DNA from: a candidate division WOR-3 bacterium | Lineage (GTDB): Bacteria > Hydrothermota > Hydrothermia > Hydrothermales > JAJRUZ01 | Length of the DNA stretch: 64,000 bases | Direction: 5' to 3' | NCBI GenBank assembly: GCA_039804025.1 | Contig: JBDRZP010000006.1 | Span: forward strand, 28,188-92,187 | Part shown: positions 1 through 7,585 of the stretch, one piece after another | Numbering within the stretch: the stretch's first letter is position 1 | How the letters are laid out: every line of letters starts with the position of its first letter | Program-made: the position numbers and the translations under genes | Notes under the pieces: generated by a model | What the model saw: only the letters and a program-made list of their open reading frames with translations | Database searches by the model: none | What the model was told of the DNA's origin: nothing

Positions 1-819
1 TGTTACTTTTTTCTCATCTTTATCTTCTCTTTTCCTTCTTTTAAAAATACCACTTAAAAAATCTCTTTTTACCTCTTTCCTCTTTTCCAAAAAATCTTCC
101 CTCTTTAATTCACCTAAAATAAAACTTGAAATCTCCTTAATTTTATCTTTAATGACCTGTGAGATCTTTTCCTTGCCTGTATCAAAACCAAATTCAGTAA
201 TACTTAAAACTGACTCATCCTCCGGTAAAATAAAAAGAACCTCTTTTTCCAAAATCTTTTCTATTTCTTCAAGAGAAATTCCCTCTTCATTAAAGAAGTT
301 TATTACATATTCTATCTTCTGGGGAGGATAATACCTTAATCTGAAAATTTCCCTTAAATTCTTTGATTTTGCAAGTGATAGAAAATCATTTTTCATTACA
401 ACAAAAATTAGATCCACAACATCAAGAATATTCAAAATTTTTTCATCAATGGTGTGCCCACAATCAAAAAGCACATAATCATAATCAGGCTCAATTCTCT
501 TTAATAAGGGACTTATAAATTCGTATTCCTTATCCCATATTTCACCAGTTTTAGAAAATATCATATGAAGTTTTGAGGGATAAGAAGAATAACCGTATAT
601 AAATTCACCTTTAAACTTTTTCTCCTTTTTGAAACTATCAAGGGCTTCTTTAAAACTCTTCTTTGAATCTGAGCCGAAAATGTAGGGAAGATCCCCGTGA
701 TTTTCTGCTTCAATTAAAAGTGCACTCTTTTTTTTCAGAGAAATTTCATAAGATAAAAGTGAGGACAAAACAGATACCCCTACACCTCCCTTTGCACCTA
801 TCAAAGCATATTTCTTCAT
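1..819 (-). CDS. CpaE/TadZ-like pilus-assembly ATPase, C-terminus beyond the window
   Basis: The frame opens at an ATG two bases past the secretin stop codon and stays open to the window edge (273 codons seen). Residues 8-16 are a deviant Walker A of the MinD/ParA class (K10-GGVG-V15-S16): the signature lysine is present, but the second lysine of the usual KGGVGKT is replaced, as in CpaE/TadZ proteins. Residues 116-121 (VLFDCG) fit the Walker B strand. CpaE/TadZ proteins localise the Flp/Tad pilus machine at the inner membrane. The directly upstream secretin supports this rather than a chromosome-partition ParA. The last visible residues are highly charged, and the true C-terminus is not in view. 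Confidence 0.72.
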   Translation of the reverse strand, partial: MKKYALIGAKGGVGVSVLSSLLSYEISLKKKSALLIEAENHGDLPYIFGSDSKKSFKEALDSFKKEKKFKGEFIYGYSSYPSKLHMIFSKTGEIWDKEYEFISPLLKRIEPDYDYVLFDCGHTIDEKILNILDVVDLIFVVMKNDFLSLAKSKNLREIFRLRYYPPQKIEYVINFFNEEGISLEEIEKILEKEVLFILPEDESVLSITEFGFDTGKEKISQVIKDKIKEISSFILGELKREDFLEKRKEVKRDFLSGIFKRRKREDKDEKKVT

Positions 820-821
820 AA

Positions 822-2120
822 CTACTCTTTTTCTTTCAAGGTCTCAAGAACATAGAAATCATTTGTGTAAGGGTCCCAAAATCCTGATAAACCTATCGTT
901 TCAAAAAAGGAAAAGGGAACAAATAAAACTTTATCAATAATTTTTACCTCAGGCTGAAGCGGAAAAGCAACCCCATCCATCTCAAGAGTTGACTTTTCAA
1001 CTGATAAGAAAGATTGTCTTTTACCAAAATTTATTTCAGCCAACTTTCCTTCCTCTATCCATTTATATCCAATATCAAGTTCTTTTTTAAATAAATCTGA
1101 AAGTTCAAAATAGGTATTACCATCAATAATTTTTGTAGGAATATAAAATTCCTTTGTTTTTGTCCCTTTAAAAATATGAATCTGTGCTGCTCCTCTTTCA
1201 TAGGGTAATACATAAGGCGTGACAATAAAAACCACATCCTTTATAACATCATTACGAGTAACCCTTGAAAATAGTAGCTTCCCAAGTAAAGGAATTTTAC
1301 CGAGGATTGGTAAATAACTTCTAAATTCCTGAACATTTTTTCTTTTTAAGCCCCCTATCAGAATACTCTCACCTGGTAAGAGTTTAACTTCAACTTTTGC
1401 ACTATTCTTCCTTATAGCTGGTACAACAGCTCCTTGAAAAGTAACAGCATTTGCATAATCAAGATCAGAAATTTCTGGTTCCAAATTTAATATTATATAA
1501 CCTTCATCATCAAGTTTACCTGAAATTTTAAGTTTTACACCGTATTCTTTCCATTCAATAGTAGCAGTTCCAAGTGCCTGTGCTATCACTACAGGTATCT
1601 CTCCGCCACTCAGAAATTCTGATGTTTTGTCTTCAAGAACCACAAGGGATGGATTGGATAAGATTTTCAATACACCTTTTTCCTCAAGAAAATTAAGTGT
1701 ACTTGATAAATTAGTTGTTCTCTTTATTGGTCCTATATCGAGAGGAAAAGTTTCTGGAATTTTATATTCTGAAAATCCGATTTGCTTTAGCCACTCCCAA
1801 CCATAATCAGTATTAATGCTTCTTTCCACTTCAAGAACCCAAACATCAGTTCTTAAGGTTTTAGGTTTATAAAATTGGAGAGGATCTCTCTTTTTTATTA
1901 CACACTCTATTTCCTGTGTTCCCCTGTCTGTAAAAATTATAATGTTTGTTACACCTTCCTTCATCGCATTCAGTAAAACTTCTCGGTCAGAAAGGAGTCT
2001 CATTCCCAGAATATCAGGATTACCGATAGCAACACTTTTAACGGGTCTCACAAACTTAAAAAGTTTTGAATATCCCTCAAATAATACAAGATATGAAACA
2101 ATAAACAGTTTTAAAATCAT
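822..2120 (-). CDS. CpaC/RcpA-like pilus secretin with an extra C-terminal domain
   Basis: 432 aa. An N-terminal hydrophobic segment is followed by a CpaC-type N-terminal domain (about residues 25-75) and a secretin domain (about 130-310, with SGGEIPV, LLPGESILIGGL and the IPLLGKLF strand). The product should form the outer-membrane pore of a Tad/Flp pilus or related type II/IV system. Residues of roughly 325-430 resemble the copper-amine-oxidase N-terminal-like repeat of cell-wall proteins, which is not a usual secretin ending. The downstream CpaE/TadZ gene begins 2 bases after the stop, and the upstream lipoprotein gene overlaps by 4 bases, so the three are one operon. Confidence 0.85.
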   Translation of the reverse strand: MILKLFIVSYLVLFEGYSKLFKFVRPVKSVAIGNPDILGMRLLSDREVLLNAMKEGVTNIIIFTDRGTQEIECVIKKRDPLQFYKPKTLRTDVWVLEVERSINTDYGWEWLKQIGFSEYKIPETFPLDIGPIKRTTNLSSTLNFLEEKGVLKILSNPSLVVLEDKTSEFLSGGEIPVVIAQALGTATIEWKEYGVKLKISGKLDDEGYIILNLEPEISDLDYANAVTFQGAVVPAIRKNSAKVEVKLLPGESILIGGLKRKNVQEFRSYLPILGKIPLLGKLLFSRVTRNDVIKDVVFIVTPYVLPYERGAAQIHIFKGTKTKEFYIPTKIIDGNTYFELSDLFKKELDIGYKWIEEGKLAEINFGKRQSFLSVEKSTLEMDGVAFPLQPEVKIIDKVLFVPFSFFETIGLSGFWDPYTNDFYVLETLKEKE

Positions 2121-2494
2121 TTTTCCACCTCTTCTTTTTCAAGATAAAAGGTAAGTGATGTATTTTGAAAAACATTAATTTCTTTAATTACATCTTTATA
2201 ATTTTTAGCAGAAAATTTAAATCTGTATCTTCCGGGAGGAATTATTAATTCTTTTTTTCCCTTTTCGAGAGTATAAGGCGGTAAAGGGGTACCAAGTATA
2301 ACCAGTTTAACATCTGGGATATTTTGCATGGTTTTTGCATCCACTACTTCCAATATAAGTGAAACCTTTTGAAGCTCAGGTTTATTCATAGTTTCTTCAA
2401 TAGGAATTTCTATTTTATAAGGATCCGACTCTGGGGAATAATAAAAGCATCCCCCACTGAGGATCAAAATTAAAGCCCATCTAATCGTTTTCAT
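2117..2494 (-). CDS. Small lipoprotein with PEGA-like domain
   Basis: 125 aa. A hydrophobic leader ends in LSGGC, a good lipobox with Cys16. After it, the sequence from about residue 45 (VVDAKTMQNIPDVKLVILG, PPGRYRFKFSAKNYK) looks like a PEGA/carboxypeptidase-regulatory beta-sandwich, often found on surface lipoproteins. It is the first gene of the pilus operon in this window and overlaps the secretin start by 4 bases, so it may be a pilotin or accessory lipoprotein for the secretin. That role is inferred from position only. Confidence 0.65.
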   Translation of the reverse strand: MKTIRWALILILSGGCFYYSPESDPYKIEIPIEETMNKPELQKVSLILEVVDAKTMQNIPDVKLVILGTPLPPYTLEKGKKELIIPPGRYRFKFSAKNYKDVIKEINVFQNTSLTFYLEKEEVEK

Positions 2495-2505
2495 AGTATT
2501 CTAAT

Positions 2506-2535
2506 ATTTTATTATTTTAAATTAAAAATTTTCAA
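2506..2535 (-). promoter_or_regulatory. Promoter of the pilus lipoprotein/secretin operon
   Basis: On the minus strand, TTGAAA (2535-2530) is separated by 18 bp from TAAAAT (2511-2506). Eleven bases then precede the lipoprotein ATG, so the transcript would have a leader of only about 5 nt, with no Shine-Dalgarno sequence. Confidence 0.5.
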
Positions 2536-2584
2536 CCTACAATTTTAAAAAAAAATTTTACAAAAGTCAAGCTATTATAGAAAT

Positions 2585-2613
2585 TTGATTTTTGAAAAAA
2601 ATTTTGTTATAAT
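2585..2613 (+). promoter_or_regulatory. Upstream promoter of the rpsQ operon
   Basis: TTGATT (2585-2590), a 17-bp spacer and TATAAT (2608-2613): a near-consensus housekeeping promoter. Predicted start near 2620, giving a leader of about 48 nt before rpsQ. Confidence 0.65.
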
Positions 2614-2620
2614 TCTATAC

Positions 2621-2649
2621 TTGAATTTTAAAAAATAAACTCTTATAAT
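2621..2649 (+). promoter_or_regulatory. Second, tandem promoter of the rpsQ operon
   Basis: TTGAAT (2621-2626), a 17-bp spacer and TATAAT (2644-2649), lying immediately downstream of the first promoter. Predicted start near 2656, about 11 nt before the rpsQ ATG, which has no visible Shine-Dalgarno. Two spaced promoters fit a heavily expressed operon that now begins at S17. Confidence 0.65.
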
Positions 2650-2667
2650 TTAACTTTTAAAACAACC

Positions 2668-2946
2668 ATGAAAGGAAAAAGGAAGGAATTTACCGGTATA
2701 GTTGTTTCTGATAAAATGGATAAAACCGTCGTTGTGCTTGTAGAAAGACGGGTGAGGCATCCTTTGTATAAAAAGGAAATAAAGAAAAGGAAAAAATTCT
2801 ATGCTCATGATGAAAAAAATGAATGTAAAATAGGAGATAAGGTAAGAATTATGGAAACAAGACCGCTTTCAAAATTGAAAAGATGGAGAGTTGTTGAAAT
2901 AATTGAAAGGGCACCAGGATTTGAGGAAGAAGGAGGGGAAAAATGA
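2668..2946 (+). CDS. rpsQ: 30S ribosomal protein uS17
   Basis: 92 aa, standard length. The start [23 protein letters not shown] is the conserved S17 opening, and the OB-fold strand [16 protein letters not shown] is present. S17 binds 16S rRNA helices 7 and 11. It is the first gene of this block: the S10-L29 genes that normally precede it are absent and two promoters sit in their place. It overlaps rplN by 4 bases (ATGA). Confidence 0.97.
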   Translation: MKGKRKEFTGIVVSDKMDKTVVVLVERRVRHPLYKKEIKKRKKFYAHDEKNECKIGDKVRIMETRPLSKLKRWRVVEIIERAPGFEEEGGEK

Positions 2947-3311
2947 TACAGCAGCAATCAAGACTTAAAGTTGCTGACAATACAGGTGCTCTTGAAGTAA
3001 TGGTAATTAGGGTTCTTGGCGGGAGTTCAAGAAAATATGGCACTGTGGGAGATATATGCAGAGCAACTGTCAAAAAAATAGGAACAGGCTCACAGATAAA
3101 GGAAGGTGAAAAGGTTTGGGTTGTAATTGTTAGAACAAAAAAAGAAATAAATAGGAAAGATGGTTCAACAATAAGATTTGATGATAATGCAGCAGTTATT
3201 ATTGATCCAAGTGGAGAGCCAAAGGGAACAAGAGTCTTTGGTCCAGTAGCAAGAGAATTAAGGGAAAAAAGATTTATGAAAATTGTTTCTCTTGCTCCGG
3301 AGGTATGGTAA
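2943..3311 (+). CDS. rplN: 50S ribosomal protein uL14
   Basis: 122 aa. It begins [16 protein letters not shown] and contains [14 protein letters not shown] and the terminal [10 protein letters not shown], all hallmark L14 segments. It binds 23S rRNA at the subunit interface. Translationally coupled to rpsQ by a 4-base overlap and abuts rplX without a gap. Confidence 0.97.
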   Translation: MIQQQSRLKVADNTGALEVMVIRVLGGSSRKYGTVGDICRATVKKIGTGSQIKEGEKVWVVIVRTKKEINRKDGSTIRFDDNAAVIIDPSGEPKGTRVFGPVARELREKRFMKIVSLAPEVW

Positions 3312-3632
3312 ATGGCAAGGAAAATCAAAAAAGGTGACCAGGTCATGGTTATATCAGGAGACGATAGAGGAAAAATTGGTAAAGTTATTAAGGTTTTACC
3401 GGAAAAAGAAAGAGTAATAGTAGAGGGTGTAAATATAGTAAAAAGGCATAGAAGGTTTATAAGTGCTGATAGACCCCATGGAATAGTTGAAATGCCTGCA
3501 CCCATTCATATATCAAATGTCTCACTTTTATGCCCTAATTGTGGAAAAAAAACAAGAGTGGGATTTAGGTTTGAAGGAGAAAAAAAAGTTAGATACTGTA
3601 AAAAATGTAATGAAACAATAGATAAGGTGTAA
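3312..3632 (+). CDS. rplX: 50S ribosomal protein uL24
   Basis: 106 aa. The KOW motif is visible at residues 6-33 ([20 protein letters not shown]). The C-terminal extension carries two CxxC pairs (CPNC and CKKC), the zinc-ribbon form found in many bacterial L24 proteins. Assembly-initiator protein for 23S rRNA. Starts directly after the rplN stop. Confidence 0.97.
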   Translation: MARKIKKGDQVMVISGDDRGKIGKVIKVLPEKERVIVEGVNIVKRHRRFISADRPHGIVEMPAPIHISNVSLLCPNCGKKTRVGFRFEGEKKVRYCKKCNETIDKV

Positions 3633-3634
3633 AA

Positions 3635-4204
3635 ATGGCAAGATTACTTGAACATTATAGAAAAAATGTGATACCAAAGTTAATGAAGGAATTCAAATAT
3701 AAAAATCCCTTTGAGGTTCCAAGAATTGAAAAAGTAGTTGTTAATGTGGGATATGGGGAAGCAGTAAACGATCCAAAATTAATAGAGATAATTCAGAAGG
3801 AAGTGGCTAATATTACAGGACAATGGCCAAGTATAAGAAGAGCCAAAAAACATGTTGCAGCTTATAAGTTAAGAAAAGGAATGCCCATAGGAGTTAAGGT
3901 AACGTTAAGAGGAAAAAGGGCTTATGAATTTATTGACAGAACAATAACCTTTGCCTTACCGAGGGTGAGAGATTTTAGAGGTTTAAAAAGAAATTCATTT
4001 GATGGAAGAGGAAACTACAATTTTGGGCTCGAGGAGTATATAGTTTTTCCAGAGGTTGATATAGATAAGGTAAAAGTAAATTTCGGTATGGATATAGCAA
4101 TTGTAACAACCGCAAAAACTGATTATGAAGCTTTAAGGCTTCTTGAAGAACTTGGATTCCCCTTTGAAAGAAAAAAGGAGGTAAAAAGTGGCAAGAAAGG
4201 CTAA
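3635..4204 (+). CDS. rplE: 50S ribosomal protein uL5
   Basis: 189 aa. Conserved L5 segments: [16 protein letters not shown], the [19 protein letters not shown] region, RVRDFRGL and [12 protein letters not shown]. It contacts 5S rRNA and the P-site tRNA. The end of the gene carries the AGGAGG used by rpsN, and the two genes overlap by 17 bases. Confidence 0.97.
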   Translation: MARLLEHYRKNVIPKLMKEFKYKNPFEVPRIEKVVVNVGYGEAVNDPKLIEIIQKEVANITGQWPSIRRAKKHVAAYKLRKGMPIGVKVTLRGKRAYEFIDRTITFALPRVRDFRGLKRNSFDGRGNYNFGLEEYIVFPEVDIDKVKVNFGMDIAIVTTAKTDYEALRLLEELGFPFERKKEVKSGKKG

Positions 4205-4376
4205 AGTTATGCGATGGCTTATGTATGAACCAAAATTTAAAGTAAGGTACAGAAATAGATGCAAAATTTGTGGAAGACCAAGAGGATACCTGCGGAAATT
4301 CGGTATTTGCAGAATATGCTTCAGAGAATTAGCTGTTCAGGGTTTAATTCCCGGAGTAAAAAAGGCAAGCTGGTAA
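4188..4376 (+). CDS. rpsN: 30S ribosomal protein uS14, zinc type
   Basis: 62 aa. Four cysteines in a CxxC...CxxC arrangement (CKIC and CRIC) mark the zinc-binding short form, and the C-terminus IPGVKKASW is conserved. The start is GTG, chosen because AGGAGG lies at 4176-4181 with 6-base spacing and the next Met ([10 protein letters not shown]) would lose the ARKAK lead. It overlaps rplE by 17 bases. Confidence 0.95.
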   Translation: MARKAKVMRWLMYEPKFKVRYRNRCKICGRPRGYLRKFGICRICFRELAVQGLIPGVKKASW

Positions 4377-4377
4377 A

Positions 4378-4773
4378 ATGGTTAATGATAGCATTTCTGA
4401 TATGCTTATAAGAATTAAAAATGCACTAATGAGAAAAAAAGATAAAGTTAGTGTAAGTTATTCAAAATTACTTGAAAGGGTAGCGGAATTACTGAAAAGG
4501 GAAGGATTTATTAATGATTATGAAATTAAGGGTGAAAGTGTTAAAAAAGAATTAATAATACACTTGAAATACGACGAAGAGGGTAATCCATTAATTACTG
4601 ATGTCAAAAGAGTTTCAAAACCTGGAAGGAGAATTTATGTAAAAAAGGACAATATTCCCTGGGTTAATAATGGAATGGGTATTGCAATTTTGTCCACTTC
4701 AAAAGGAATAATAACAGACAGAGAAGCAAGAAGATTAAAAATTGGTGGTGAACTTTTATGTGAGGTATGGTAA
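4378..4773 (+). CDS. rpsH: 30S ribosomal protein uS8
   Basis: 131 aa. It begins MVNDSISDMLIRIKNAL, the conserved S8 N-terminus, and ends with NNGMGIAILSTSKGIITDREARR, the C-terminal rRNA-binding signature. It binds the central domain of 16S rRNA and in many bacteria represses the spc operon. One base separates it from rpsN and one from rplF. Confidence 0.97.
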   Translation: MVNDSISDMLIRIKNALMRKKDKVSVSYSKLLERVAELLKREGFINDYEIKGESVKKELIIHLKYDEEGNPLITDVKRVSKPGRRIYVKKDNIPWVNNGMGIAILSTSKGIITDREARRLKIGGELLCEVW

Positions 4774-4774
4774 A

Positions 4775-5326
4775 ATGAGTAAAATAGGAAAAAAACCGAT
4801 TTTAATACCAAAAGGTGTTGAGGTTAATTTAACCGGTAATATATTAAAAGTAAAAGGTCCTAAAGGAGAACTTAAGCAAGTTATACACGAAAGTGTTGAA
4901 GTGGAGATAAAGGATGGAGAGATCAGGGTAAAAAGAAAAAATGATGAGAAAATTGCTAAGGCAATGCACGGAACAACAAGGGCACTGATAAATAATATGA
5001 TTAAAGGTGTTACAGAAGGATACGTTAAAGAACTCCTTGTTGTAGGTGCTGGTTATAAGGCAGATTTAAAAGGAAAGGAACTCATACTTGATGTAGGTTA
5101 TGCTGAACCCAAGAAATACATAATTCCTGAGGGAATCAAAGCAGAAGTAAAAAGAGAAGGACAGAATATAAAAATAAGAATTGAAGGAATTGATAAGCAG
5201 AAAGTGGGACAGGTAGCTGCAGAAATCAGAAGGATAAGGGAACCTGATCCTTATAAAGGTAAAGGTATAAGATATGCAGATGAAGTAATAAGGCTCAAAC
5301 CCGGAAAAGCAGGAGCGGCAAAATAA
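4775..5326 (+). CDS. rplF: 50S ribosomal protein uL6
   Basis: 183 aa from [15 protein letters not shown]. An upstream in-frame TTG inside rpsH is rejected because MSKIGKKPI is the conserved L6 start. The second-domain signature [12 protein letters not shown] appears as [17 protein letters not shown]. It lies near the factor-binding centre of the 50S subunit. Its stop overlaps the rplR start codon by one base. Confidence 0.97.
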   Translation: MSKIGKKPILIPKGVEVNLTGNILKVKGPKGELKQVIHESVEVEIKDGEIRVKRKNDEKIAKAMHGTTRALINNMIKGVTEGYVKELLVVGAGYKADLKGKELILDVGYAEPKKYIIPEGIKAEVKREGQNIKIRIEGIDKQKVGQVAAEIRRIREPDPYKGKGIRYADEVIRLKPGKAGAAK

Positions 5327-5703
5327 TGGATGTAAAAGAAAAAATATTAAGAAGAAAAAGAAGACATAAAAGAGTTAGAAAAAAGGTAATTGGAACACCT
5401 GAAAGACCAAGATTATGTGTTTATAAATCAAGGAAACATATATATGCACAGATTATAATTGATCCACCTTTTGGACCCTCAAAAGTATTAACAGGAGCCT
5501 CTACCCTTTCACCTGAAATAAGAGATGAAATTAAAAACATTAAGGGTAAAGTTAAAAAAGCTTTTTTAGTAGGTAAATTAATTGCAGAAAAGGCAAAGAA
5601 ACTTTCTATTACAAAAGTTGTTTTCGATAGAGCTGGTTACAAATACCATGGAAGAGTAAAAGCACTTGCTGATGGAGCAAGAGAAGGAGGGCTTGAGTTT
5701 TAA
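5326..5703 (+). CDS. rplR: 50S ribosomal protein uL18
   Basis: 125 aa. A basic N-terminus precedes [20 protein letters not shown], and the gene ends with the conserved [24 protein letters not shown]. It binds 5S rRNA. In most bacteria rpsE follows; here the ribosomal run stops and a glycosyltransferase overlaps the 3' end, so this is a rearrangement breakpoint. rpsE lies about 31 kb away on the other strand. Confidence 0.97.
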   Translation: MDVKEKILRRKRRHKRVRKKVIGTPERPRLCVYKSRKHIYAQIIIDPPFGPSKVLTGASTLSPEIRDEIKNIKGKVKKAFLVGKLIAEKAKKLSITKVVFDRAGYKYHGRVKALADGAREGGLEF

Positions 5704-6862
5704 TTTCAAAAAAAAATTAAAAATACTATTTATATCCCATGAATTTAATAATTATTCTAATGGTGAAATTAAGTTTATTTACAATTTAGCATTACACTTT
5801 TTAGAAAAAGGAAATGAGGTTCATCTTCTTGGTTTTGGTGCAGACCCTGAGATCATAGAAAAAAAAGCAGAATTTCACAGAATTAAAAGAATTATTGAAA
5901 GACCTCATTTTTTAAAATCATTAATATTTCTTATATTTTCAACAATCTTTGTTTTAAGAAATAGAAAAAAATTTGATTTGATTCATGCTTCAGGTCCAAA
6001 TGTTTTTGCTTATCATCACATAAATACATGCCAATTTGTTCATTCTGCTTACAAAAGATATTTAAAATTTTTTAAATTTCCTTTGATAAAAAAAATTTAC
6101 TATTATTTTTTTCATAATTTTTTTTCTTTCTTGGAAAAATTAATTTATAAAAAATCAAAAATAATAATAGCTGTTTCTGAAAAAATAAAAAAAGAACTTA
6201 TCAATTTCGCAAAAGTTAATCCTTCAAAAATTGAAATAATTTATAATGGCATTAATCCATCTGAATTTCCCTTTAAATCAGAAAAAGAAAAAGAAGAACT
6301 TTTAAAAGAATACCCCTTTTTGAAAAATAAAACAATTTTCCTATTTGCAGGTGATATAACAACAAACAGAAAGGGAGTGGAATTTTTAATTAAAGCCTTT
6401 AAAGATTTAAATGAAAAAGCTTTTCTTTTAATAATCGGAAATGAAAAAAATTCCCCTTATCCTTATCTGGTAAAAAAATTAAACTTGGAAAATAAAATAA
6501 AATTCTTAGGATTTAAAAAAGATATTTCCTTTTATTATAGAGCATCAGATTTTTTTATCTTCCCGAGCTTATATGACCCTTGTCCCATAGTAGTCTTTGA
6601 GGCCATGAAAAGTCTCTCGCCTTGTATTGTTTCTGATAAAAAATTCTGCGGAAGCGCTGAAATAATTGAAAATGAAAAAGAAGGTTTTATAATAAAGAAT
6701 CCTTTCAATACTTATGAAATAAAAGAGAAAATTTTAAAGGCAATAAAAAATAAAGAAAAAATAAAAGAAATGGAAAAAAATATAAAAGAAAAAATAAAAA
6801 TGGTATATTTTGAAAATATTTTTAAAAAATATGAGGAAATTTATTACAAGTTACTTTCTTAA
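5672..6862 (+). CDS. GT4-family glycosyltransferase
   Basis: About 390 aa. An N-terminal Rossmann strand KILFISHEF with the [13 protein letters not shown] loop opens the GT-B fold. VSEKIKKEL...IIYNGI is the inter-domain signature, and the C-terminal nucleotide-sugar region reads [16 protein letters not shown] with the ExxxxxxxE spacing seen in related GT4 enzymes. It probably builds LPS or another surface glycan in the cytoplasm. The start is uncertain: ATG 5672 (inside rplR, no Shine-Dalgarno) or TTG 5693, which has AGGAGG only 2 bases upstream. It lies where rpsE would normally be and is convergent, 3 bases apart, with the next gene. Confidence 0.85.
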   Translation: MEQEKEGLSFNFKKKLKILFISHEFNNYSNGEIKFIYNLALHFLEKGNEVHLLGFGADPEIIEKKAEFHRIKRIIERPHFLKSLIFLIFSTIFVLRNRKKFDLIHASGPNVFAYHHINTCQFVHSAYKRYLKFFKFPLIKKIYYYFFHNFFSFLEKLIYKKSKIIIAVSEKIKKELINFAKVNPSKIEIIYNGINPSEFPFKSEKEKEELLKEYPFLKNKTIFLFAGDITTNRKGVEFLIKAFKDLNEKAFLLIIGNEKNSPYPYLVKKLNLENKIKFLGFKKDISFYYRASDFFIFPSLYDPCPIVVFEAMKSLSPCIVSDKKFCGSAEIIENEKEGFIIKNPFNTYEIKEKILKAIKNKEKIKEMEKNIKEKIKMVYFENIFKKYEEIYYKLLS

Positions 6863-6865
6863 CTT

Positions 6866-7585
6866 TTATTTAATTATTATTTTACCCTTTTTTATTTTTG
6901 GTAAGGGAAGATAGTTGCCATCAGAATCAGTAAGAACTATCTTGAAGGGAATTATATCTGAGACCCCCGTATTATTTTTTGAGAAATAAACATTCAAAAC
7001 TTTTCCTGAACCTGAAAAAGGAAGAGCACCCCTCTTTTTTGTAACAGCAAAAAATATAGTATCTTGTTTCACAGTGCTGAAAAATAGATCATCCTGACTC
7101 CAGAGAGAGCCCTTCTTTATGCTATCCACTTTTAAAAAAGAATTTTCAAAAAGAATTCTTCCTGAAATCCCAAAAACTTTATTAATGTTATATATTTTAA
7201 GAGAAAGATTAAAACTCTTATCAGTTTCAAGATAGATGGGCTCAGGAACTAAAATATAATCAGAAGGCACAGGAGTTTTTACATTTAAACTTGTTTCCTT
7301 TACACTTGAACCTTTTACTTTTATCAAATATTTATAGGAAAAATCAGGGTTTAAAAGAGTATCTGTGAAACTTTTTATTAAACCTCTGAAAGAAAATTTC
7401 AAAGGTGAATAAGGTTCCTGGAATCTCACTATAATTACAGAATCAACATAATCAAAATTTTTGATTTCAAGGGAAAGCTCAACATAAAATGGTTTTAAAT
7501 TTATAACTTTCGCTATAACTTCTGGCTCTCCCTTCTTACAGAATAAGAAAAATAAAAAAAAGAAAATTATAATATACTTTTTCAT
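6866..7585 (-). CDS. Exported protein with cohesin-like domain
   Basis: 239 aa. A hydrophobic leader ends at Cys16 (FLFC), a poor lipobox because position -1 is Phe. Residues about 20-105 look like a fibronectin/Ig-type beta domain. Residues about 125-238 have the cohesin pattern: SLKIYNINKVFGISGRILFENSFLKV, then KKGSLW, FAVTKKRGALPFSGSGKVLNVYF, and a final GKIIIK. Cohesins are receptors for dockerins, and the gene directly upstream in the operon (4-base overlap) encodes a subtilase with a two-loop dockerin. A protease-docking role at the cell surface is an inference from this pairing. Confidence 0.6.
   Translation of the reverse strand: MKKYIIIFFFLFFLFCKKGEPEVIAKVINLKPFYVELSLEIKNFDYVDSVIIVRFQEPYSPLKFSFRGLIKSFTDTLLNPDFSYKYLIKVKGSSVKETSLNVKTPVPSDYILVPEPIYLETDKSFNLSLKIYNINKVFGISGRILFENSFLKVDSIKKGSLWSQDDLFFSTVKQDTIFFAVTKKRGALPFSGSGKVLNVYFSKNNTGVSDIIPFKIVLTDSDGNYLPLPKIKKGKIIIK

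Noticed and set aside
2849..3505. 218-codon minus-strand frame across rplN/rplX
   Set aside because: Antisense to two ribosomal protein genes with no ribosome-binding site.
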